Assembly (NCBI GenBank): GCA_021805305.1
Contig: JAJZFO010000284.1
Span: 1 to 6,043, forward strand
DNA length: 6,043 nt
DNA from: Actinomycetes bacterium
GTDB taxonomy: Bacteria > Actinomycetota > Acidimicrobiia > Acidimicrobiales > RAAP-2
Direction: 5' to 3'
Of the stretch, positions 1 to 5,324 are shown one piece after another. Within the stretch, counting starts at the first letter, position 1, and every line of letters starts with the position of its first letter. Below the pieces are notes generated by a model. The model was not told the origin of the DNA, ran no database searches, and worked only from the letters and a program-made list of their open reading frames with translations. The translations under genes were made by a program, and so were the position numbers.

Positions 1-207
1 CAGGGGACCGAGGCGCAAGCGCGTGGTGGCGGTGGCGGCGGCCACCAACGTGGGGACCATCGAGAACCAGGGTGCGTCGCGAAACGAGCGCCACGAGAGG
101 TGGTCGTAGGTGTAGCCGGCGTGCACGCCCCACTCATCGGCGGCGACCCACTGCGCGCGCGCGTGTTCCCAGCGCGCGCAGGGCAGGATCACCACGCTCA
201 GCTCCAT
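1..207 (-). CDS. Luciferase-like (LLM class) flavin-dependent oxidoreductase, N-terminal part, runs off the left edge
   Basis: These are the first 69 codons of a gene that continues beyond base 1, so only the N-terminus is seen. The product begins MELSVVILPCARWEHARAQW and continues with the pattern WGVHAGYTYDHLSWR, then PWFSMVPTLVAAATATTRLRLGPL. This is the usual opening of bacterial luciferase-like monooxygenases: first beta strand, helix ending in 'WG', a 'yD H' segment facing the flavin, and the 'LaaaTtrirLG' strand. Family knowledge says such enzymes use reduced FMN or F420 to oxidise or reduce small organic molecules as TIM-barrel proteins in the cytoplasm. Cofactor and substrate cannot be told from this fragment. 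The ATG at 207 is chosen because the family's first strand starts there; no clear Shine-Dalgarno precedes it. It lies 40 nt downstream of the stop of the secreted protein gene on the same strand, so co-transcription is likely. The family call is firm; the function is open. Confidence 0.8.
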   Translation of the reverse strand, partial: MELSVVILPCARWEHARAQWVAADEWGVHAGYTYDHLSWRSFRDAPWFSMVPTLVAAATATTRLRLGPL

Positions 208-247
208 GGGTCGATGCTACGTCGGGCTCGTGGCGCTGGCGCGGCGC

Positions 248-1276
248 CTAGCGCGCTGACAACGTCACGAAGTCGCGCGAGTAGGCGCTCTCGAAGAACC
301 GCCCGGGCGTCTGCACCATCGTGGGTGTGAGGTCGCGACCGTTGCTGGGCGTCGCGTAGCCCGTCGCGGTGGTGGGCTGGTACGTGGCGAACACCGGCCA
401 CAGGGGGTTCATGTCGAGCACCATCGCGCGCACCGCGCCCGCCCTCACGAGGATCCGTGCGAGGTCGACGACGTTCATCTCGCCCTCCACGTAGACCAGT
501 GCGCCGCTCGCGGTCACGCCCAGCGCCGAACGTGGTGTGTCGATCTTGTTGTTCAACGAGTAGCCCCAGCGAGCGGTGTCGTTGGGCTGCAAGCCGGCCA
601 CCGGCGCGCCGTGGTCCACCAGGAGCGTGAGGTTCTGTCGCACCGCGACCACGTTGGCGCTCATGCTCACGTCGCGCCCCCACTGACCGACGGTGATGTC
701 ACCGTTCTTGAAGATGACCAGGGACGCCGCGCCGTTGACCAGTGGTGCGACGAGGTGACCCTCGCTCAAGTATCCCCCGTGGGAGTCCTTCAACAGGAAC
801 CCTCCGCTGAAGGCGGCCACCAGTGTCTGGGAGGCCGCGCGCGACACCGGCGCGGTGTACTTCCAGAAGAAGCCGCCCGGACTCAGGCTGCCCGAGTAGA
901 GACGAGCGCTCAGCAGTCGCGGGTCGATCCACGCCACGCCGGCGACGGTCGTCGGGTTGTCGAGGGGTCGCACGGTCGTCGTGAAGATGGCGCTGTGACC
1001 CTGCACCGTGCGACCCGCGGGACGATAGACGCCTTCACCGGCGACGGCGGGTGTCACGAAGGGCGCGATGTTGCTGGGACTCGCGATCGTCGTCAGTTTC
1101 GTCACCACGGCCGACGTCGTCGCCGACGCCGGCGACCCCGTGGGACTCGCCGGACTCGCCGTCGAGGCGGGCGCACCCTGATGCGACGCCGTCGTGGCCG
1201 CACCCGACGTCACGACCATCGCCACCGCCACGGTCGCCACCGCGACCGTGGCGGTCGAGAACAGACCGATCTTCAT
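248..1276 (-). CDS. Secreted or anchored phosphodiester glycosidase (NAGPA/DUF2233)-like protein
   Basis: A 342-residue protein. Residues 1-24 (MKIGLFSTATVAVATVAVAM, then VVTS) form a signal peptide or signal anchor, so the rest is exported. Residues 25-58 are a low-complexity Ala/Ser/Thr/Pro linker. From about residue 80 the sequence follows the phosphodiester glycosidase fold: VAGVAWIDP (111-119), AAFSGGFLL (154-162) in the place of the family's 'FNGGF', RSALGVTASGALVYVEG (249-265), then a helix LARILVRAGAVRAMVLDMNP (272-291). Human NAGPA removes GlcNAc from phosphodiester-linked mannose; bacterial members are mostly uncharacterised cell-envelope proteins. The usual Asn of 'NGG' is Ser157, and the usual Gly-rich 'LDGGGS' end is LDMNPLWP, so activity on the classic substrate is uncertain. 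The open frame extends to 1651, but that part is Arg/Cys-rich and unlike protein. The ATG at 1276 fits the signal peptide and has GGTGA (1285-1281) 4 nt upstream. The gene contains a strong inverted repeat near its start. Confidence 0.75.
   Translation of the reverse strand: MKIGLFSTATVAVATVAVAMVVTSGAATTASHQGAPASTASPASPTGSPASATTSAVVTKLTTIASPSNIAPFVTPAVAGEGVYRPAGRTVQGHSAIFTTTVRPLDNPTTVAGVAWIDPRLLSARLYSGSLSPGGFFWKYTAPVSRAASQTLVAAFSGGFLLKDSHGGYLSEGHLVAPLVNGAASLVIFKNGDITVGQWGRDVSMSANVVAVRQNLTLLVDHGAPVAGLQPNDTARWGYSLNNKIDTPRSALGVTASGALVYVEGEMNVVDLARILVRAGAVRAMVLDMNPLWPVFATYQPTTATGYATPSNGRDLTPTMVQTPGRFFESAYSRDFVTLSAR
1224..1255. repeat. Perfect 14-bp inverted repeat, 4-nt loop, inside the start of the glycosidase gene
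   Basis: The arms 1224-1237 (ACCGCCACGGTCGC read 5'->3' on the plus strand) and 1242-1255 pair without mismatch across the loop CACC (1238-1241). Eleven of the 14 pairs are G-C. On the minus-strand mRNA this places a hairpin at nucleotides 22-53 of the coding sequence, codons 8 to 18, just beyond the first ribosome footprint. The encoded peptide is a tandem TVAVA repeat in the hydrophobic segment, and the two copies use different synonymous codons (ACG/ACC, GTC/GTG), which is what makes the pairing perfect. There is no T tract after it in either orientation, so it is not a simple terminator. The pairing is seen directly; any regulatory role is inference. Confidence 0.85.
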
Positions 1277-1391
1277 CGAGTCACCGAGGTCCCGCGACGA
1301 ACCGCGAGGGGCACGGGCGACGAGACGAGACCAGCGAGGTCGGATGAGGAAAGTGCACCGTGTAGTTCTAATGTGCCGCCCTAAGAAGGCT

Positions 1392-1420
1392 TTAAGAGTG
1401 GCGAGAAATTTCGTTGACAA
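1392..1420 (-). promoter_or_regulatory. Candidate promoter for the glycosidase-like gene, with GAAATTTC palindrome in the spacer
   Basis: Read on the minus strand, TTGTCA (1420-1415) matches the -35 consensus at 5 of 6 positions. It is followed after exactly 17 nt by TCTTAA (1397-1392), a poor -10 (3 of 6). The spacer contains the perfect palindrome GAAATTTC (1405-1412), in a position where a bound repressor would block polymerase. Transcription from here would give a leader of roughly 110 nt before the ATG at 1276. The weak -10 keeps this uncertain. On the plus strand the same bases include TTGACA (1414-1419), but no -10 follows it. Confidence 0.3.
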
Positions 1421-1476
1421 TCGGTTCGCGTGGGTCCCGCGGTTCAGACGTCCACTTCGCCCACCTCGCTCGAAGG

Positions 1477-1541
1477 AAAAAACGATCAGGGTCGTGCATC
1501 TTTTCTCATTGCACCCTCTCCCGCGAACGTGACGCGAGAGG
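1477..1541 (-). terminator. Possible minus-strand terminator or attenuator: inverted-repeat cluster ending in T6
   Basis: Read on the minus strand there are three stacked elements. First is a stem of CCTCTC/GAGAGG plus GCG/CGC with a 2-nt bulge and 7-nt loop (1541-1515). Second is GTGCA...TGCAC with an 11-nt gap (1514-1494). Third is a short ACGA/TCGT stem with a 6-nt loop (1495-1482) that runs directly into TTTTTT (1482-1477). The last stem is only 4 bp, so it would be weak as an intrinsic terminator by itself. It lies between the possible small ORF and the candidate promoter of the glycosidase-like gene, a place where a terminator would make sense. Confidence 0.25.
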
Positions 1542-1643
1542 CGGCTGCACGACGGAAACACTCGCGCCGACGCGCTCGTCGCCAGCCGACCAATTCGACC
1601 ATTGCGCAGCGCGCGAGGAGCGCGATCTTCCCCACACTTTCTC

Positions 1644-1772
1644 CTATTCACGCGTCATTTCTAAGTAGTATTCGATCGTGAATTCCACACTCGCCTCGTC
1701 CTCGCCCCGCGACTCACGGGACGTCGTTCCCGCGGGGGCCACGTACCCGTCACCCACCGTCGCGACCAGCAT
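1644..1772 (-). CDS. Possible small ORF, 42 residues, unknown function
   Basis: A minus-strand frame from ATG at 1772 to TAG at 1644 that overlaps no confident gene. The product starts MLVATVGDGYVAPAGTTSRE and ends in VEFTIEYYLEMTRE. It is acidic, lacks the Arg/His-rich look of shadow frames, and has no signal peptide or membrane segment. A hand tally of base composition gives GC of roughly 62%, 48% and 76% at codon positions 1, 2 and 3, the order expected of real coding DNA in a GC-rich genome. Against it: no clear Shine-Dalgarno before the ATG, no convincing promoter, and the frame is open further upstream through the antisense of the YoaK gene. I recognise no family. An internal GTG at 1754 is another possible start. 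Confidence 0.25.
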   Translation of the reverse strand: MLVATVGDGYVAPAGTTSRESRGEDEASVEFTIEYYLEMTRE

Positions 1773-1863
1773 CGACGCGTCGAGTGAATTGGAAGAATTC
1801 TCGATTGCCCCGCGAGCGAGCGCCGAGCGCGCCGTGGTCGGCGGGTGCGTCGTCGATGACCGC

Positions 1864-1869
1864 GAGGGG
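1864..1869 (+). promoter_or_regulatory. Ribosome binding site of the YoaK-family gene
   Basis: GAGGGG lies 8 nt before the ATG at 1878 and supports that start. The next codon is GTG (1881), which is a less well-spaced alternative. Confidence 0.6.
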
Positions 1870-1877
1870 CCGCGTCC

Positions 1878-2594
1878 ATGGTGAAGGGACGCGCGACGTC
1901 GTTCTGGACGCCCGAGCGCGTGCGCGACGCGCTGATCATCTTGTTGACCCTCGTGACCGGTTCGATCGACGCGATCGGTTTCACTCGTCTGGGCGGGGTC
2001 TTCACGAGCGTGATGACCGGAAACATGGTCTTGCTCGGCGTCGCGGCGGGAAAGGGATCGGTGTCGCTCGCGATCCACACGGGCATCGCCTTCGCCGGGT
2101 ACGTCGTGGGCAGCGTGCTCGGCGCGCGCGTGGCCGGTCACGCGGAGAAGGGCGATCACCTCTGGCCCCGGTCGATCCTCAAGGCGTTGTTCCTGGAACT
2201 CCTGGTGCTGGGCGTCTTCGCGGTGTGGTGGGAACTCGTCGGCGCCGCACCGAGCGGCACCGAGGAATACGCCATGCTCAGTGTCAACGCCGTCGCGCTG
2301 GGCCTGCAGAGCGCGGCCGTCCTGCGCTTTGGTATCAGCGGACTCTCCACCACGTACCTGACCGGCACGCTCACGCAGTTCGTCGCCGGGGTCGCCAAGC
2401 GAAAGGATCCCATCTCGGGGCGCAGCGGATTCATCCTCCTGGCCCTGATCGTCGGCGCGGGCGTGGGCGCCGTCCTGGCGGTGCACCAGCCGCGCTACGC
2501 CCCGGCGTTCCCCATGGCGGTACTGGCCTTCGTCGTGTTCTACGGCGAGGTGGTCTTTCACCGGCGTCACCGACTCTCGGCCGCCGTCAGTTGA
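1878..2594 (+). CDS. YoaK/DUF1275-family integral membrane protein
   Basis: A 238-residue, very hydrophobic protein of normal length for the YoaK (DUF1275) family. The N-terminal hallmark is at residues 31-51: DAIGFTRLGGVFTSVMTGNM followed by V. The second family signature STTYLTGTLT is at 157-166. Membrane segments lie at about 17-35, 62-84, 103-123, 131-150, 185-203 and 209-227, with re-entrant or additional hydrophobic stretches around 40-58 and 158-172. The C-terminus ends in a basic tail (HRRHRL), probably cytoplasmic. The family's biochemical role is unknown; transport or membrane stress roles have been suggested, but no substrate is established. The start is set by GAGGGG 8 nt upstream and by the position of the first membrane segment. 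It is followed after 32 nt by a TauE/SafE-family gene on the same strand, a likely two-gene operon. A plus-strand frame 1678-1884 overlaps this start but is judged not coding. Confidence 0.88.
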   Translation: MVKGRATSFWTPERVRDALIILLTLVTGSIDAIGFTRLGGVFTSVMTGNMVLLGVAAGKGSVSLAIHTGIAFAGYVVGSVLGARVAGHAEKGDHLWPRSILKALFLELLVLGVFAVWWELVGAAPSGTEEYAMLSVNAVALGLQSAAVLRFGISGLSTTYLTGTLTQFVAGVAKRKDPISGRSGFILLALIVGAGVGAVLAVHQPRYAPAFPMAVLAFVVFYGEVVFHRRHRLSAAVS

Positions 2595-2615
2595 TCGGCC
2601 TCACGGCTGTCCTTC

Positions 2616-2620
2616 GGTGA
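2616..2620 (+). promoter_or_regulatory. Ribosome binding site of the TauE/SafE gene
   Basis: GGTGA stands 6 nt before the GTG at 2627. A TGA in the same frame at 2618-2620 rules out any earlier start, so the GTG start is decided by sequence. Confidence 0.55.
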
Positions 2621-2626
2621 ACACCA

Positions 2627-3409
2627 GTGATCGCCGCTAACGTGCCCTTGACGTGGAAGATCGCCATCATCTTCCTCGCCGGATGCGCCGCGGGTATCTC
2701 CAACGGCATCGCCGGCGGCGGGACGTTCCTCAGTTTCCCCACGCTCCTGGCGATGGGCATCCCCTCGCTCACCGCCAACATGTCCTCGTCGGTCGGCGTG
2801 CTGCCGAGCACCTTCGGCGGGATCCGCGTGTTCCGTAGCGAACTGCGGGCTCACCGCGCCCTCCTCAAGGACCTCATACCCACCTGCGTCCTGGGCTCGG
2901 GCGCGGGTACCGCCCTCCTCCTGCTCGGCAGCAGTCACACGTTCTCTCAAGTCGTGCCCTGGCTCATCGGCATGGCGACGGCGCTCTTCGCCCTCGCGCC
3001 ACGGATCACCCGGCTCCTCGCTCGAAGGGCACGGGCCAAGGAGCCGGGCGCGGTGCGCCGCAAGTCGCTCTTCGCCGGGGTCTTCGTCGCCGCGCTCTAC
3101 GGCGGTTACTTCGGCGCGGGTCTCGGCATCGTCTTGTTGGCGGTGATGGCCCTCACGCTCCCCTACGACATGAACGTCCTGAACGGCCTGCGCGTCGCCC
3201 TGGCTCTCTTGATCAACACCATCGCGGGCATCGTCTTCGTCGTCCGTGGACACCTCGCGGTGCAGGCCGTCCTCGTTCTGCTCGTGGGGGCGCTCATCGG
3301 CGGCTGGCTCGGCACCTTGTTGATCAAGCGGCTCTCGCCCACGGTGGTGCGCGCCCTGGTCGTGATCATCGGAACGGTCACGACCGTCAAACTGGCGTTC
3401 AGCGCCTAG
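2627..3409 (+). CDS. TauE/SafE-family (sulfite exporter-type) membrane permease
   Basis: A 260-residue polytopic protein typical in length for the TauE/SafE (DUF81) family. It has two homologous halves, each opening with the family's Gly-rich signature: GISNGIAGGGTFLSFPTLL at 23-41, and LYGGYFGAGLGIVLLAVMAL at 157-176. Hydrophobic segments lie at about 10-28, 31-43, 84-101, 108-125, 148-175, 188-206, 211-231 and 241-257. A basic cytoplasmic loop at about 126-146 (RITRLLARRARAKEPGAVRRK) separates the halves. Members move small anions such as sulfite, sulfoacetate or other organosulfur compounds across the inner membrane. Nothing nearby (no sulfur genes) identifies the substrate. GTG 2627 is the first possible start in frame and has GGTGA 6 nt upstream. 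It is probably co-transcribed with the YoaK gene 32 nt before it. It ends 24 bp from the stop of the convergent dehydrogenase gene. Confidence 0.9.
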   Translation: MIAANVPLTWKIAIIFLAGCAAGISNGIAGGGTFLSFPTLLAMGIPSLTANMSSSVGVLPSTFGGIRVFRSELRAHRALLKDLIPTCVLGSGAGTALLLLGSSHTFSQVVPWLIGMATALFALAPRITRLLARRARAKEPGAVRRKSLFAGVFVAALYGGYFGAGLGIVLLAVMALTLPYDMNVLNGLRVALALLINTIAGIVFVVRGHLAVQAVLVLLVGALIGGWLGTLLIKRLSPTVVRALVVIIGTVTTVKLAFSA

Positions 3410-3433
3410 GGCGTCGCCGGCGGAGCGAGCCCC

Positions 3434-4519
3434 CTACTTCGACGCGCGCAGTCGCGCGATGACGTCGTCGACGACACCACTCGTCGTCGAGTCGCCGCCG
3501 AGGTCGAAGGTGCGAAATCCCTCGGCCGCACCCTCGAGCGTGGCGTTGCGCAGTCGATTACCGGCGTCGTGGAACGTCGGATCCTTGAGCTTGGCGGCCG
3601 CCTGGTCGAGCAACGCCGCACCCGCGAGCAACATGGCCATGGGGTTGGCGACGTTCTTGCCCTGCAGGGACGGCGCCGTGCCGTGGGGGGCCTCGGCCAT
3701 CGCGACCTTGGGGCGCAGGTCCTCGTCGAGGGCCAGCAACACCGACTCGGCCCCGGCGATGGAGCCGAACATCGCCAGCACCAGGTCGCTCAGGCAGTCG
3801 CCGTCGCGGTTGAGGGCCGGGATGACCAGCGTGCGTTCGTGGATCTCGGTCATGAGTCCCGCGTAAGTGGTGTCGATCAACGCCGGCCGGTAGGTCACGC
3901 CCGGGTGACGTGCGGCGGCGGCGTCCATCTCCTCCTTGAGCATCCCTTCGTAGGTGGGCGACACGGTCCACTTCGGTCCGCCGTAGACGAGGCCGTTATT
4001 GGCCTCGGCCGCCACGAAGGCGTACTCGGCCACGCTGGTGCACACCGAGCGCTCGATCCTCTCGGTGCGCCAGGCCGACTCGGTGCTCTGGCCGGCGTCG
4101 CCCTCGCGACCCTCGGCCGCGCCGTAGGCGTCACCGACGGCCATGCGCACCACGATGATCGGCGTGTTGGTGCCCACCACGGGCGGGGTCACCCCGGGGA
4201 TGCGCCGCCCCGTGCGCACGATGACCGAGCCGCCGATGCCCTCGCGCAGGAGCCGGTTCGGCGATCCGACGCCACCGATCTCGGGGGGCGTGATCGTCGC
4301 GGCCTTGAGACCGAGTCCACTCTCGACCATCGCGGCGGCGGCCTCGCGCACCACGTCATTGTTGGTTCGACGCCGGTTCTCGAGGGACATGTCGTAGTTG
4401 ACGAAATGCAGGTCGACGCCGAGCAGCTCGGGCGTCATCGCGCGAAGGGACTCCTCGAGGAGCTCTTGTCCGGTTTCGTCCCCGTCGCAGACGACAATGG
4501 TGGCAGATGAGTTGGTCAC
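3434..4519 (-). CDS. Isocitrate/isopropylmalate dehydrogenase-family enzyme with subfamily II isocitrate dehydrogenase-like active site
   Basis: A 361-residue beta-decarboxylating dehydrogenase. From memory of human IDH1, the N-terminal half follows the eukaryote-type family: CDGDETGQEL (11-20, cf. DGDEMTRII), DLHFVNYDMSLENRRRTNND (36-55), KAATITPPE (72-80), SPNRLLREGIGG (86-97), VRMAVGDAY (124-132). Residues matching the isocitrate and metal sites are T77, S86, N88, R92, R102, R125, Y132, K183, T185, D216, D241 and D245. It is about 50 residues shorter than IDH1 and lacks part of the segment between TITP and SPN. The cofactor loop is HGTAPSLQGKNVANP (279-293), the prokaryotic form, without the Arg/His pair that favours NADP, so NAD is plausible. 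Expected reaction: oxidative decarboxylation of isocitrate or a related 2-hydroxy acid in the cytoplasm. The GTG start gives the right N-terminus; no Shine-Dalgarno is evident. It lies 43 nt after livF, probably in the same transcript. The exact substrate is not proven, so no symbol is given. Confidence 0.85.
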   Translation of the reverse strand: MTNSSATIVVCDGDETGQELLEESLRAMTPELLGVDLHFVNYDMSLENRRRTNNDVVREAAAAMVESGLGLKAATITPPEIGGVGSPNRLLREGIGGSVIVRTGRRIPGVTPPVVGTNTPIIVVRMAVGDAYGAAEGREGDAGQSTESAWRTERIERSVCTSVAEYAFVAAEANNGLVYGGPKWTVSPTYEGMLKEEMDAAAARHPGVTYRPALIDTTYAGLMTEIHERTLVIPALNRDGDCLSDLVLAMFGSIAGAESVLLALDEDLRPKVAMAEAPHGTAPSLQGKNVANPMAMLLAGAALLDQAAAKLKDPTFHDAGNRLRNATLEGAAEGFRTFDLGGDSTTSGVVDDVIARLRASK

Positions 4520-4562
4520 GCGAGAAAGTCTACGTGAGCGGCAATGCTCGAAAGATTCGCCG

Positions 4563-5324
4563 TCAGTCCTTGGGGGCGCGTGCCGCCGCGCCGCCGCCGA
4601 GGAAGGACTCGATGAAGATCGGGTTCTGCGCGAGGTCCTCGGGTGCGCCGTCGAGCACGACCCGTCCTCCCCCGAGCACGTAGGTCCAGTCCGAGATACG
4701 CAGTGCGGCCTTGGCGCGCTGCTCCACCAGCAGCACGGTGGAGCCGAAGTCGGCGAAACCGCGGATGTACTCCTCGAGCAATTGCGTCGCGACGATGGGG
4801 GCGAGATTGGCCGTGGGCTCGTCGAGCACGAGCACCGAGGGCGAGAGCATCAGGACTCGGCCCATCGCCAGCATCTTTCGCTCACCACCCGAGAGTTTGC
4901 CGGCCTTGCGGCCCATCATGGCCTTGAGCTTGGGGAAGAACTCGAGCACGGCGTCGATACGACCGTGGATCTCGTGGCGCTTGAGCAGATAGCCGCCGAT
5001 CTCGAGGTTCTCCTTGACCGACAGCGGCGGAAAGACGTCGTCGATCTGGGGGACGTAGCCCACCCCAATCTTGGCGACCTCCTCCGAGGGAAGGTTGGTG
5101 ATCACCGTGTCGCCCACCTTGACGGTGCCCTCGAGCACCCGCACCACGCCGACGAGTGACTTGAGCAGCGTGGACTTGCCCGACCCGTTGGGTCCGACGA
5201 TGGAAATCACCTTGCCCGGCGTGGCTTCGATGTCGATGCCACTGACGATGGCGCGTCCGTCGTAGCCGGCAGCGACACCGGCGGCCGTGAGGGTCAGGCC
5301 CTTCTTTGAGAGTTCAACCGACAA
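4563..5324 (-). CDS. livF: Branched-chain amino acid-type ABC transporter ATP-binding protein LivF
   Basis: A 253-residue ATPase with every ABC motif in order: Walker A GPNGSGKST (44-52), Q-loop VPQ (91-93), signature LSGGE (144-148), Walker B VLVLDEP (164-170) with catalytic Glu169, and switch region LLVEQ (198-202). The Gln in place of the switch His, followed by the 'yVL..GrvvldG' strand (215-226), is typical of LivF rather than LivG. LivF and LivG form the cytoplasmic ATPase pair driving LivH/LivM import of leucine, isoleucine, valine or related substrates such as amides, urea or short aliphatic acids. The Ala/Gly-rich tail after residue 243 is slightly longer than usual. The start is TTG at 5324, placed by a strong GGAGG 6 nt upstream. 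It overlaps the end of livG by 11 bp, so the two are translationally coupled. The real substrate cannot be told from the ATPases. Confidence 0.88.
   Translation of the reverse strand: MSVELSKKGLTLTAAGVAAGYDGRAIVSGIDIEATPGKVISIVGPNGSGKSTLLKSLVGVVRVLEGTVKVGDTVITNLPSEEVAKIGVGYVPQIDDVFPPLSVKENLEIGGYLLKRHEIHGRIDAVLEFFPKLKAMMGRKAGKLSGGERKMLAMGRVLMLSPSVLVLDEPTANLAPIVATQLLEEYIRGFADFGSTVLLVEQRAKAALRISDWTYVLGGGRVVLDGAPEDLAQNPIFIESFLGGGAAARAPKD

Larger units (their letters stand above)
1277..1877. other. 601-bp intergenic region between divergent genes
   Basis: This region separates the minus-strand glycosidase-like gene from the plus-strand YoaK gene and should hold promoters for both. It is locally more AT-rich around 1385-1425, 1475-1510 and 1640-1685 than the surrounding coding DNA. 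Contents: a candidate minus-strand promoter (1392-1420) with an 8-bp palindrome in its spacer; a hairpin cluster with a T6 tract read on the minus strand (1477-1541); a possible minus-strand small ORF (1644-1772); and a weak plus-strand -10-like TAGTAT (1666-1671) without a recognisable -35. I recognise no known riboswitch or structured RNA in it. Confidence 0.6.

Noticed and set aside
1353..1550. Four occurrences of GTGCA/TGCAC in about 200 bp, a possible operator array
   Set aside because: The motif is short, spacing is irregular and flanks do not match; the count is not far from chance.
1610..1624. CGCGC/GCGCG stem with GAGGA loop
   Set aside because: Alternating GC runs are common in this DNA and nothing functional adjoins it.
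1277..1651. N-terminal extension of the glycosidase-like frame to 1651
   Set aside because: The extra residues are Arg/Cys/Ser-rich and unlike protein, and they would bury the clear signal peptide that begins at 1276.
1678..1884. Plus-strand 68-codon frame whose TGA overlaps the YoaK start (ATGGTGA), a possible coupled leader peptide
   Set aside because: No Shine-Dalgarno at its GTG. GC at its first codon position is lower than at its second in the part shared with the minus-strand small ORF, the reverse of coding DNA. No recognisable protein features. The overlap geometry alone is not enough.
1773..2570. Long minus-strand frame antisense to the YoaK gene
   Set aside because: It is codon-aligned with a confident membrane-protein gene, and its product is rich in Arg, His, Gly and Asp, the usual shadow of GC-rich coding DNA.
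2567..3253. Long minus-strand frame antisense to the TauE/SafE gene
   Set aside because: Charged, low-complexity translation opposite a clear permease; a shadow frame.
3407..3436. Hairpin (TAGGG...CCCTA around GCCGGC) between the convergent permease and dehydrogenase stops, a possible bidirectional terminator
   Set aside because: The stem is only 5 bp with a long loop, and no T tract follows on either strand.
3569..4510. 313-codon plus-strand frame antisense to the dehydrogenase
   Set aside because: Composition is dominated by Gly, Arg, His, Val and Glu with no family pattern, while the minus strand has a full set of catalytic residues.
4398..5159. 253-codon plus-strand frame antisense to livF
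   Set aside because: Shadow of the ATPase gene, which has all ABC motifs on the other strand.
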